Origin: an uncultured Eubacteriales bacterium
GTDB taxonomy: Bacteria; Bacillota; Clostridia; Lachnospirales; Anaerotignaceae
Assembly: GCA_900546215.1 (NCBI GenBank)
Contig: URCD01000042.1
Span: 1-19,062 of the forward strand
Direction: 5' to 3'
Length of the DNA: 19,062 bases
Shown: positions 7,831-16,576 of the stretch, one piece after another
How the letters are laid out: each line of letters starts with the position of its first letter
Position numbering within the stretch: position 1 is the stretch's first letter
The notes under the pieces: generated by a model
What the model was told of the DNA's origin: nothing
The model's input: only the letters and a program-made list of their open reading frames with translations
The model's database searches: none
Translations under genes and position numbers: made by a program

Positions 7831-7846
7831 AGCCACAAGATTAGCA
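7822..7846. promoter_or_regulatory. Operator-like inverted repeat over the glnN -10 and start site
   Basis: TGCTAAACT (7822-7830) and AGATTAGCA (7838-7846) are complementary at 8 of 9 positions, separated by 7 bases. Because the left arm is upstream of the expected start, it would act as DNA rather than as RNA structure. A further copy of AGATTAGCA lies at 7719-7727 over the pyrG -10. The binding protein, if any, is unknown. Confidence 0.45.
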
Positions 7847-7881
7847 AAGGCGCTATGGATATTATCCGTAGCGCCTTTTTT
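7846..7881 (+). terminator. Strong intrinsic terminator in the glnN leader (putative attenuator)
   Basis: GGCGCTATGGAT (7849-7860), loop ATT, then ATCCGTAGCGCC (7864-7875) forms a 12-bp stem with one G-U pair, extended by AAA/TTT and followed by six T. It lies just after the glnN promoter and about 100 bases before the glnN start. No gene upstream on this strand needs a terminator here, so it most likely controls read-through into glnN. A small competing hairpin, TAGC-AAAGGC-GCTA (7842-7855), would break its 5' arm. Confidence 0.85.
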
Positions 7882-7983
7882 ATATCTATTTTTAGCTGCT
7901 GAGTGGTAGTCCTTCATGGCATTTAGCATGAACAAATCCATGTGCAGCATATATGAATAAATATCAAAAAGGAGCGAGACATC

Positions 7984-10086
7984 ATGAGCACAAGCACAAT
8001 GACAGAATTATTCGGATCAATGGTATTTGACGACAAAGTGATGGAAGCACGCCTGCCTAAGGAAACTTATAAGGCAATGCAGAAAACCATCAAGGACGGA
8101 CTTCCGCTGGTAGATTTGGAGGTTGCTAATGTTGTTGCCAATACTATGAAGGACTGGGCTATTGAAAAGGGCGCAACGCATTTCACTCACTGGTTTCAGC
8201 CCATGACAGGAATTACAGCAGAAAAACATGACAGTTTCATTTCACCAAAAGGTGACGGAAAAATCATTATGGAGTTTTCCGGCAAGGAACTGGTAAAGGG
8301 AGAGCCTGACGCATCATCCTTTCCATCAGGAGGGCTTAGAGCAACATTTGAGGCAAGGGGATATACAGCCTGGGACCCTACTTCATATGCATTTATTAAG
8401 GACAAATCCCTCTGTATACCGACAGCCTTCTGCTCATACGGCGGAGAGGCCCTTGATAAGAAAACCCCTCTTCTCCGATCAATGGAATATATTAATAAGG
8501 AAGCCTTAAGAGTACTTAGACTTTTTGGAAACGAGGATGTAACCTCAATTAAAACGACAGTTGGACCTGAGCAGGAATATTTCCTTGTTCCCAAAGAACT
8601 CTACGACCAAAGAAAAGACCTTATTTATACCGGAAGAACACTTTTTGGAGCAAAGGCACCTAAGGGACAGGAGCTTGACGATCACTACTTTGGAACAATA
8701 AAGCCAAGAGTAGCAGCATATATGGCAGACCTTAATGAAGAGCTCTGGAAGCTCGGTGTACTTGCAAAAACAGAGCATAACGAGGTTGCTCCCGCCCAGC
8801 ATGAGCTTGCCCCAATTTTCACAACGACAAACATAGCAACTGACCATAACCAGCTTACAATGGAAATCATGCAGAAGGTAGCTAAAAAGCACGGCCTTGT
8901 ATGTCTTCTTCATGAAAAGCCCTTCGCGGGCGTTAACGGTTCTGGAAAACATAATAACTGGTCAATCTCTACAAATACAGGGGTGAACCTTCTTGAACCC
9001 GGAGAAACACCATATGAAAACGCTCAGTTTCTTCTGTTCCTCTGTGCTGTAATTAAAGGCGTTGATGAATATCAGGATCTTCTTCGTATCGCAGTAGCAT
9101 CCGCAGGAAATGACCATAGACTTGGCGCTAATGAAGCTCCTCCAGCTGTGGTTTCTATTTTCCTCGGTGATGAATTATATTCAATCCTTGAGGCAATTAA
9201 GGATGGCAAACCATACAATGGCTCACTTAAAGAGGATATGCAGATCGGAGTAGATGTTCTCCCACCTTTCTTTAAGGACACAACAGACAGAAACAGAACA
9301 TCTCCCTTTGCCTTTACAGGAAATAAATTTGAGTTTAGAATGGTTGGCTCTACTATGTCAATTTCTGGTCCTAACTTTGTGCTTAACACTGTAGTAGGAC
9401 GAGAGCTTAAACAGTTCGCAGACCAACTTGAGGGTTCAGAGGATTTCAATACTGAACTTCATGCACTTATTGTTAAAACCATAAAAGACCATGAAAGGAT
9501 TCTTTTCAATGGAAACGGATATGACGACGCTTGGATTGAAGAGGCTGAAAAGAGAGGCTTGTGCAATCTTAAAACAACTCCTGACTGTTTGCCCTACTTC
9601 CTTTCTGATAAAAATGTAACACTTTTTACAGAAAGCAATGTACTTACAAAAGCAGAAATGGAGTCACGTTATGAAATCACACTCGAAGGCTACTGCAAGG
9701 TTATAAGCATTGAAGCATGCACAATGCTTGATATGGCTAAAAAGGATATACTTCCCGCCGCTACCGCATATGCTAAGGAACTTGCTGATACGGCCGTAGC
9801 CAAGAAGAGCTTTTTGCCGGACTGCCAATGCGGATATGAGGAGGACATTGTTGCTAAAATTTCCGCTCTGACCTCTAAGCTTTATGCCGCAGTAAAGGTT
9901 CTTGAAGACAACCTTGCAAAGACAGCTGGAATTGTCGATATTACAGAGCTTTCCATGTACTACAAGGATGCAATACTTCCCGCAATGGACGCCATAAGAG
10001 AGCCTGCGGATGAGCTTGAGACTCTTACCTCAAAGAAATACTGGCCCTTCCCCACTTACGGAGACCTCCTTTTTGGCGTAAGATAA
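7984..10086 (+). CDS. glnN: Glutamine synthetase, type III
   Basis: Makes glutamine from glutamate, ammonia and ATP in the cytoplasm. The 700-residue length identifies the large type III class (type I is about 450). Motifs are GPEQEYF at 194-200, EHNEVAPAQHE from 264, HEKPFAGVNGSGKHNNWS from 310 (His323), NDHRLGANEAPP from 376 (Arg379), and FEFRMVGS. These are the metal, glutamate and ATP sites of the family. The ribosome site AAGGAG lies nine bases before the ATG. It is the first gene of the glnN-amt-gltB-gltD cluster, after a promoter and a leader terminator. No separate type I glnA is seen here. I see no truncation. Confidence 0.96.
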   Translation: MSTSTMTELFGSMVFDDKVMEARLPKETYKAMQKTIKDGLPLVDLEVANVVANTMKDWAIEKGATHFTHWFQPMTGITAEKHDSFISPKGDGKIIMEFSGKELVKGEPDASSFPSGGLRATFEARGYTAWDPTSYAFIKDKSLCIPTAFCSYGGEALDKKTPLLRSMEYINKEALRVLRLFGNEDVTSIKTTVGPEQEYFLVPKELYDQRKDLIYTGRTLFGAKAPKGQELDDHYFGTIKPRVAAYMADLNEELWKLGVLAKTEHNEVAPAQHELAPIFTTTNIATDHNQLTMEIMQKVAKKHGLVCLLHEKPFAGVNGSGKHNNWSISTNTGVNLLEPGETPYENAQFLLFLCAVIKGVDEYQDLLRIAVASAGNDHRLGANEAPPAVVSIFLGDELYSILEAIKDGKPYNGSLKEDMQIGVDVLPPFFKDTTDRNRTSPFAFTGNKFEFRMVGSTMSISGPNFVLNTVVGRELKQFADQLEGSEDFNTELHALIVKTIKDHERILFNGNGYDDAWIEEAEKRGLCNLKTTPDCLPYFLSDKNVTLFTESNVLTKAEMESRYEITLEGYCKVISIEACTMLDMAKKDILPAATAYAKELADTAVAKKSFLPDCQCGYEEDIVAKISALTSKLYAAVKVLEDNLAKTAGIVDITELSMYYKDAILPAMDAIREPADELETLTSKKYWPFPTYGDLLFGVR

Positions 10087-10095
10087 ATGAAAAAA

Positions 10096-10129
10096 TCAGC
10101 CGGATTTATCAAATATGCTGTCCGGCTGA
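10096..10129. repeat. Stem-loop between glnN and amt
   Basis: TCAGCCGGA (10096-10104) pairs perfectly with 10121-10129 across a 16-base loop. No T-run follows on the + strand. An A-run precedes it, so a terminator-like U-tract exists only on the - strand, where no gene runs into it. It may be a processing or stability element between glnN and amt. Confidence 0.6.
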
Positions 10130-10212
10130 AATATAAAGACATTATTAAAAACAACGGTATTATACAGCATAACTTCAGACATAATTTATGACAGCAGAAA
10201 GAAGGAATGACA

Positions 10213-11940
10213 ATGGATTTTGCAGAATTATTCAGCGATGTTAACACCATGTGGGTACTTATTGGGGCGGCCTTAGTATTCTTTATGCAGGCAGGCTTTG
10301 CAATGGTAGAAACCGGATTTACAAGATCAAAAAATGCAGGCAACATTATTATGAAAAACCTTATGGACTTCAGTATTGGTACACCCCTTTACTGGATCGT
10401 CGGCTTCGGAATAATGTTTGGAACTACAAGCGGATTTTTTGGAGGAATTGACCTCTTTACCAGAGGCGACTACTCGGCAATACTTCCCGAGGGAGTAAGC
10501 TTCTTTTCATATTTTATCTTTCAGACAGTGTTCTGTGCCACGGCGGCAACGATTGTTTCAGGCGCCATGGCTGAAAGGACAAAATTCAGCGCTTATTGTA
10601 TTTACTCAGCTATTATAAGTTTAATCATTTACCCCATAAGCGGACATTGGATTTGGGGCGGAGGCTGGCTTGCTCAGATGGGCTTTCATGACTTCGCCGG
10701 ATCCACAGCAGTTCATATGCTTGGCGGCGTGTGCGCTTTTATCGGAGCTAAAATGCTTGGTCCCCGTATAGGTAAATATGGTAAAAACGGAAAATCAAAG
10801 GCTATACCCGGACATTCCATTACACTTGGAGCCTTAGGCTGCTTTATTCTCTGGTTCTGTTGGTTTGGCTTTAACGGAGGTTCCACAGTGTCTATGACAG
10901 GCGGAGCGGCAGAGCTTGCCGGAAAGGTATTTTTCAATACAAATCTTGCGGCGGCGGCTTCAACGGTTACAGTTATGATTGTTACATGGGTGCTTTATAA
11001 AAAGCCGGATGTATCAATGACATTAAACGGTTCTCTTGCGGGACTTGTGGCAATCACCGCTGGCTGTGATGTGGTAAATCCCTGGGCTGCTGCATTAATT
11101 GGTATTATTGCCGGATTTGCGGTTGTGGGAGCAATAGAGTTTATTGACAAAAAAATTAAGGTTGACGACCCTGTAGGCGCATGTGGAGTGCATATGGTCT
11201 GCGGTGCTCTCGGTACTTTACTTACAGGAGTATTCTGCTCCAACGAGTCTCTCGATGCTATGGGGATGACAAGGGGTCAGTTCCTCGGTGTGGAAATAAT
11301 CGGCGTTGTAAGCACAATTATATGGGCAGCAGTTGCAATAACAATAACATTTACAATTATCAAAAAAACTATTGGTCTCAGAGTTTCTCCCGAGGAGGAA
11401 ATTTCAGGACTTGACCTTCCTGAGCACGGACTTATATCCGCCTATGCGGATTTTATGCCCGCCATTCCTCAGCTTGACGCTGAGAGTTCTTTGGCAGCTG
11501 TATCCGTAGGAAATGTTCCCATTGACGAGGCAGTTCCTGTTCAGGTAAAATCAGTTCCCAAGGATACTGTTGTTGCATCAGACGTTAAGATGACAAAAAT
11601 AGAGCTTGTTATTAAACAGGAAAAATTTGAGATGCTCAAAAATGCTTTGATGGACATTGGTATTACAGGCATGACAGTTACACACGTCCTTGGCTGCGGC
11701 GCGCAGAAGGGCAAGCCTGAATATTACAGAGGAGTTATGCAGGAGGTCAACCTTCTTCCTAAAGTGCAGGTAGAGGTTGTTGTCTGCAAGGTTCCGGTTC
11801 GAACAGTTATAGAAACTGCTAAAAAGGTCCTTTATACCGGACATATCGGCGATGGTAAAATTTTCGTTTACGATGTAGAAAATGCTATTAAGGTTCGTAC
11901 AGGAGAGGAAGGGTTTGACGCCCTCCAGGATATTGAATAA
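10213..11940 (+). CDS. amt: Ammonium transporter fused to a C-terminal PII signalling domain
   Basis: An inner-membrane ammonium channel joined to its own regulator, 575 residues. Residues 1-400 form the Amt/AmtB channel: NTMWVLIGAALVFFMQAGFAMVETG at the start, about 11 membrane segments, and both pore histidines (His168 in STAVHMLGG, His327 in CGVHMVCGALG). A linker of about 60 residues includes EHGLISAYADFMP. Residues 460-575 are a full PII (GlnB/GlnK) domain: KIELVIKQEKF, T-loop GCGAQKGKPEYYRG with Tyr505 at the place of the uridylylated Tyr51, LPKVQVEVVV, and GHIGDGKIFV ending in RTGEEG. I chose the ATG at 10213 because AAGGA lies six bases before it; the ATG at 10207 is too close to that site. 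No free glnK or glnD is seen nearby. PII proteins normally gate AmtB in trans; here gating would be in cis (inference). Confidence 0.95.
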   Translation: MDFAELFSDVNTMWVLIGAALVFFMQAGFAMVETGFTRSKNAGNIIMKNLMDFSIGTPLYWIVGFGIMFGTTSGFFGGIDLFTRGDYSAILPEGVSFFSYFIFQTVFCATAATIVSGAMAERTKFSAYCIYSAIISLIIYPISGHWIWGGGWLAQMGFHDFAGSTAVHMLGGVCAFIGAKMLGPRIGKYGKNGKSKAIPGHSITLGALGCFILWFCWFGFNGGSTVSMTGGAAELAGKVFFNTNLAAAASTVTVMIVTWVLYKKPDVSMTLNGSLAGLVAITAGCDVVNPWAAALIGIIAGFAVVGAIEFIDKKIKVDDPVGACGVHMVCGALGTLLTGVFCSNESLDAMGMTRGQFLGVEIIGVVSTIIWAAVAITITFTIIKKTIGLRVSPEEEISGLDLPEHGLISAYADFMPAIPQLDAESSLAAVSVGNVPIDEAVPVQVKSVPKDTVVASDVKMTKIELVIKQEKFEMLKNALMDIGITGMTVTHVLGCGAQKGKPEYYRGVMQEVNLLPKVQVEVVVCKVPVRTVIETAKKVLYTGHIGDGKIFVYDVENAIKVRTGEEGFDALQDIE

Positions 11941-11950
11941 CAGAAATTAA

Positions 11951-11993
11951 ACAGAAGGCAGAAGGTACTTAACCGTATCTTTTGCCATTCTGT
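11951..11993. repeat. Long imperfect stem-loop between amt and gltB
   Basis: The arm at 11951-11968 (ACAGAAGGCAGAAGGTAC) pairs with 11975-11993 over about 18 bp, with one bulge and two G-U pairs, and a loop TTAACC. No U-run follows and the gltB ribosome site lies about 14 bases downstream, outside the stem. It may adjust read-through or RNA stability between amt and gltB. Confidence 0.6.
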
Positions 11994-12021
11994 ATCTTCA
12001 CTATGTAAGGGGTTGCAGTGT

Positions 12022-15000
12022 ATGCAGGAAAAAAATATGAATAAAAAAAATCAGGGATTATACGAAACTCAGTTTGAACATGACAACTGCGGAATAGGCG
12101 CGGTTGTTAATATTAAAGGAAAACAGTCTCATAAAATTGTAGACGACGCACTTAAAATTGTAGAAAAGCTTGAACACCGTGCCGGAAAAGACGCTGAAGG
12201 CAAAACTGGCGACGGTGTAGGTATTATGCTCCAGATATCGCACAGCTTCTTTAAAAAAGCTGCCGCCGGTATCGGTATAAAATTAAAGGATGAAAGAGAC
12301 TATGGCGTAGGCATGTTCTTTTTTCCTCAGGATACTTTAAAACGAAATCAGGCCAAAAAGATGTTTGAGGTAATAGTTAAAAAGGAAGGCCTCAAATTCT
12401 TAGGCTGGCGTACTGTTCCCGTCAATCCCTCTATCCTTGGACAGAGGGCCAGAGACTGTATGCCATATATAATACAGGCAATAATTGAAAGGCCCGATAC
12501 TATAAATAAGGGTCTTGACTTTGATAGAAAGCTCTATATCATCAGACGTGTATTTGAACAGAGCAATGACAATACGTATGTTGTGTCCCTCTCCAGCCGT
12601 ACCATAGTATATAAAGGCATGTTTCTTGTAGACCAGCTTCGCAGGTTCTACCCTGACTTACAGGACAGCGATTATAAATCAGCTGTAGCTATGGTACATT
12701 CAAGATTTTCAACAAATACAAACCCCAGCTGGGAAAGAGCGCATCCAAACAGATTTATACTCCATAACGGTGAAATAAATACAATCAGAGGAAACGTTGA
12801 CCGTATGTTAGCCCGTGAGGAAACAATGTTTTCCAAGGTTATGCAAAAGGATATGGATAAAGTCCTCCCGGTTGTAAACATAAGCGGCTCAGATTCCGCT
12901 ATGCTTGACAACACTCTTGAATTTTTTGTAATGAACGGAATGGACCTTCCGCTTGCTATGATGATAACCATACCCGAACCGTGGAGCAACGATAAAAATA
13001 TTAGCCGGGAAAAACGCGACCTTTACAGATACTATGCTACCATGATGGAGCCTTGGGACGGCCCCGCTTCAATTCTTTTTTCAGACGGTGATGTCGTTGG
13101 AGCGGTATTAGACAGAAACGGTCTGCGTCCTTCCAGATACTATATCACAGATGACGGCTATCTTATCCTTTCCTCTGAGGTCGGGGTGCTCGACTTCGCT
13201 CCCGAGAAGGTCTCTGTGAAATCACGTCTTGAACCAGGCAAAATGCTCCTTATTGATACCAGAGAGGGCCGTGTAATATCAGATGACGAGCTTAAGGAAA
13301 GATATGCACACAGAATGCCCTATGGCGAGTGGCTTGACCAGTACCTTGTACATTTGAAGGATCTGTCTATACCAAACAAAAAAGTTGAAATATACGACCA
13401 GGAAACAAGGGATAAGCTTTATAAAGCCTTCGGCTATTCATATGAGGATGTTAAAACCGCTGTTTTGCCTATGGCTGCCAACGGAATTGAGCCTACGGCT
13501 TCAATGGGTATTGATATTCCACTTGCTGTGCTTTCCGATAAGCATCAGCCATTGTTCAACTACTTTAAGCAGATATTCGCACAGGTTACAAACCCGCCTA
13601 TTGATGCAATACGCGAGGAAATAGTGACAAATACTACAGTATATCTCGGTTCTGACGGAAATCTCCTTGAAGAAAAGCCTGATAACTGTCATGTGCTTCA
13701 AATCCAAAACCCTATACTGACAAGCGTTGACATGCTTAAAATTAGGAATATGAATATCCCCGGCTTTAAGGTTGAAACAGTTTCACTTCTCTATTACAAA
13801 AACACGCCGCTGGAACGCGCTATTGATCACCTTTATGTTAATGTTGACAGAGCTTATAAAAATGGAGTCAATATTATAATACTTTCAGATAGAGGTGTGG
13901 ACGAAAACCATGTGGCTATCCCCTCTCTGCTTGCAGTATCTGCTGTTGAGCAGTACTTGATTAAAACAAAAAAAAGAACAGCCGTTTCAATAATACTGGA
14001 AAGTGCAGAGCCCAGAGACGTTCATCATTTCGCTACCCTGCTCGGCTATGGCGCAAGGGCAATCAATCCTTATCTTGCCCATGAGTGCATTGGAGAGCTT
14101 ATACAAATGGGAATGCTTGACAAGGACTTGCATGTCGCTGTTGATGATTACAATGACGCTGTTCTTCATGGAATAGTTAAAATAGCTTCTAAAATGGGCA
14201 TATCTACAATACAGTCATACCAGTCTGCCCAGATATTTGAAGCTATCGGCATTAAGCAGGATGTAATAGATAAATATTTTACGAATACAGTAAGCCGTGT
14301 AGGCGGAATAGGACTTGAAGAAATTGACGACGGTGTTGAGTGGAGGCATTCCCATGCCTTTGACCCTCTCGGCCTGGGCGTTGACACAACATTAGATTCC
14401 AGCGGAGCACATAAGTTAAGGAGCGGAGCGGATAAGGATGACCATCTGTACAATCCTAAAACTATAATCACTCTTCAGGAAGCAGCACGTTCCGGCGATT
14501 ACTCAAAATTCAAGGAATATACCGCTATGGTCGATGATGAGACAAAACCTCATACTCTTAGAGGTGTACTTGAATTCAATTATGACCCGGCTAAGAGTAT
14601 ATCTATTGATGAAGTAGAACCTGCGGCCGAAATTGTAAAAAGGTTTAAGACGGGAGCAATGAGCTACGGTTCTATATCCCAGGAGGCACATGAATGTCTG
14701 GCTAAGGCCATGAACACAATCGGCGGAAAATCAAATTCCGGTGAAGGAGGAGAACTTCCCGAAAGGCTGCATTCAGATTATTGCAGTGCTATTAAGCAGG
14801 TAGCCTCCGGACGTTTTGGCGTAACAAGTGAATATCTTGTAAGCGCAAAGGAAATTCAGATAAAAATGGCTCAGGGCGCAAAGCCGGGTGAAGGCGGACA
14901 TCTTCCAGGCAAAAAGGTATATCCCTGGATAGCAAAAACAAGATACTCCACACCCGGCGTATCGCTTATATCCCCTCCCCCTCACCATGATATATATTCA

Positions 15001-16563
15001 ATTGAGGACCTCGCCCAGCTTATATATGACCTTAAGAACGCTAACCGTGATGCAAGAATATCCGTTAAGCTTGTTTCAGAATCAGGCGTAGGCACCATAG
15101 CAGCAGGCGTTGCAAAGGCGGGTGCTCAGGTAATACTTATTTCTGGATATGACGGAGGTACTGGAGCCGCTCCCAAAAGCTCAATTCACTGTGCCGGCCT
15201 GCCTTGGGAGCTTGGCCTTGCTGAAACGCATCAGACTCTTATTGAAAATGGTCTTCGTTCAAGGGTTGTAATAGAAACTGACGGAAAGCTTATGAGCGGT
15301 CGTGACGTCGCAATCGCCTGCATGCTTGGAGCAGAAGAATTCGGCTTTGCCACAGCTCCGCTTGTAACAATGGGCTGTGTTATGATGCGCGTATGCAATC
15401 TTGATACCTGTCCTGTAGGTATTGCAACTCAAAACCCTGAGCTGAGAAAGAGATTCAAAGGCAAACCTGAATATGTAATAAACTTTATGATGTTTATTGC
15501 CGAGGAGCTTCGCGAAATTATGGCTAAGTGCGGCGTTCGAACAGTTGAGGAACTTGTCGGACACACCGAATTTCTGCATGTACGTGACAAGCAGATAACC
15601 GAAAGAGCCTCTAAAATAGATATGAGCCGTATCCTCTACAATCCACATATAGAGGAAAAGGAAACGCATTTTATTCCTGAAAAGACATATGACTTTAAGC
15701 TTCAGAATACTATTGATGAAAGAATTCTCCTTAAGAAGTTTTCACAGTCACTTAAAGCTCATAAAAAACAAAAAATAGAAATTAATATAAGCAGTACAGA
15801 CCGTACTCTAGGAACAATTTTAGGATCGGAGATAACAAAGCTTAACGGCAATACGCTTGAAGAGGATACTTACATTGTAAAATGCAATGGCGGCGGAGGG
15901 CAGAGTTTTGGAGCCTTTATTCCCAATGGACTTACAATGGAGCTTGAAGGCGACAGCAACGACTATTTTGGAAAAGGGCTTTCCGGAGGAAAGCTGGTTG
16001 TATATCCTCCTAGGGGAAGCAGGTTCAAGCCTGAAGAAAACATTATTATCGGTAACGTCGCTCTTTACGGCGCAACAAGCGGCAAGGCATTTATTAATGG
16101 AGTTGCCGGAGAGCGCTTCTGTGTCAGAAATTCAGGGGCTGTTGCTGTTGTTGAAGGAGTCGGCGACCACGGCTGCGAATATATGACTGGAGGTACAGTT
16201 CTTATACTTGGAAAAACAGGCAAAAACTTTGCAGCAGGTATGTCAGGAGGTATAGCCTATGTGCTTGACGAAAATCACGATTTATACCTTCGTGTTAATA
16301 AAGAGCTGGTTAACATAGATACCGTCAGTGAAAAGCATGATATATTTGAAATTAAAAAGCTTTTAGCAGACCATATTAATGCCACAGGCTCTCCACTTGG
16401 AAGGCGTATTTTGGATAACTTCCCTGATTATTGTGAAAAGTTCAAGAAAATAATGCCTATAGATTACAACCACATGCTCCAGTCAATTTCCCAGATGGAA
16501 GAAAAGGGAATGTCCAGAGAGCAGGCTGAAATTGAAGCATTCTACATGAATACAAATAGATAA
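12022..16563 (+). CDS. gltB: Glutamate synthase, large subunit
   Basis: Transfers the amide of glutamine to 2-oxoglutarate to give two glutamates; works with GltD. About 1513 residues, a normal length. The class II amidotransferase domain starts at Cys23 (EHDNCGIGAV) after a short propeptide expected to be removed. A central domain follows (about 470-780), then the FMN synthase domain (about 820-1190; GAMSYGSIS, GEGGELPER, KPGEGGHLPG, YDGGTGAAP). The 3Fe-4S ligands are Cys1119, Cys1125 and Cys1130 in CVMMRVCNLDTC. The C-terminal GXGXG domain covers about 1250-1460. The start is uncertain: ATG 12022 has AAGGGG nine bases before it; ATG 12037 (AGGA upstream) and TTG 12013 are alternatives. It is third in the nitrogen cluster and 13 bp before gltD. 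Confidence 0.96.
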   Translation: MQEKNMNKKNQGLYETQFEHDNCGIGAVVNIKGKQSHKIVDDALKIVEKLEHRAGKDAEGKTGDGVGIMLQISHSFFKKAAAGIGIKLKDERDYGVGMFFFPQDTLKRNQAKKMFEVIVKKEGLKFLGWRTVPVNPSILGQRARDCMPYIIQAIIERPDTINKGLDFDRKLYIIRRVFEQSNDNTYVVSLSSRTIVYKGMFLVDQLRRFYPDLQDSDYKSAVAMVHSRFSTNTNPSWERAHPNRFILHNGEINTIRGNVDRMLAREETMFSKVMQKDMDKVLPVVNISGSDSAMLDNTLEFFVMNGMDLPLAMMITIPEPWSNDKNISREKRDLYRYYATMMEPWDGPASILFSDGDVVGAVLDRNGLRPSRYYITDDGYLILSSEVGVLDFAPEKVSVKSRLEPGKMLLIDTREGRVISDDELKERYAHRMPYGEWLDQYLVHLKDLSIPNKKVEIYDQETRDKLYKAFGYSYEDVKTAVLPMAANGIEPTASMGIDIPLAVLSDKHQPLFNYFKQIFAQVTNPPIDAIREEIVTNTTVYLGSDGNLLEEKPDNCHVLQIQNPILTSVDMLKIRNMNIPGFKVETVSLLYYKNTPLERAIDHLYVNVDRAYKNGVNIIILSDRGVDENHVAIPSLLAVSAVEQYLIKTKKRTAVSIILESAEPRDVHHFATLLGYGARAINPYLAHECIGELIQMGMLDKDLHVAVDDYNDAVLHGIVKIASKMGISTIQSYQSAQIFEAIGIKQDVIDKYFTNTVSRVGGIGLEEIDDGVEWRHSHAFDPLGLGVDTTLDSSGAHKLRSGADKDDHLYNPKTIITLQEAARSGDYSKFKEYTAMVDDETKPHTLRGVLEFNYDPAKSISIDEVEPAAEIVKRFKTGAMSYGSISQEAHECLAKAMNTIGGKSNSGEGGELPERLHSDYCSAIKQVASGRFGVTSEYLVSAKEIQIKMAQGAKPGEGGHLPGKKVYPWIAKTRYSTPGVSLISPPPHHDIYSIEDLAQLIYDLKNANRDARISVKLVSESGVGTIAAGVAKAGAQVILISGYDGGTGAAPKSSIHCAGLPWELGLAETHQTLIENGLRSRVVIETDGKLMSGRDVAIACMLGAEEFGFATAPLVTMGCVMMRVCNLDTCPVGIATQNPELRKRFKGKPEYVINFMMFIAEELREIMAKCGVRTVEELVGHTEFLHVRDKQITERASKIDMSRILYNPHIEEKETHFIPEKTYDFKLQNTIDERILLKKFSQSLKAHKKQKIEINISSTDRTLGTILGSEITKLNGNTLEEDTYIVKCNGGGGQSFGAFIPNGLTMELEGDSNDYFGKGLSGGKLVVYPPRGSRFKPEENIIIGNVALYGATSGKAFINGVAGERFCVRNSGAVAVVEGVGDHGCEYMTGGTVLILGKTGKNFAAGMSGGIAYVLDENHDLYLRVNKELVNIDTVSEKHDIFEIKKLLADHINATGSPLGRRILDNFPDYCEKFKKIMPIDYNHMLQSISQMEEKGMSREQAEIEAFYMNTNR

Positions 16564-16576
16564 GGAGGAAAGCGTT

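Larger units (their letters stand above)
7520..7983. other. 464-bp divergent control region between pyrG and glnN
   Basis: No convincing protein gene lies here. From left to right it holds an AT-rich pyrG 5' leader (7520-7650), the pyrG leader hairpin (7651-7704), the pyrG promoter (7719-7747), an AT-rich 54-bp block between the two -35 boxes (7748-7801), the glnN promoter (7802-7830), a strong terminator hairpin (7846-7881) and a structured 100-base glnN leader (7882-7983). Confidence 0.8.

Noticed and set aside
7854..7901. Possible 15-residue leader peptide (MDIIRSAFFISIFSC) in the glnN leader, starting in the terminator stem
   Set aside because: The ribosome site is weak (AAAGG, too close), there are no informative Gln or Glu codon runs, and the whole start is buried in the strong hairpin.
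10096..10129. Stem-loop after glnN considered as a terminator for glnN
   Set aside because: No U-run on the + strand, and amt follows 80 bases later in the same pathway.
10087..10191. 34-codon open frame starting right after the glnN stop
   Set aside because: No ribosome site, lies over a stem-loop, and no recognisable protein features; likely chance.
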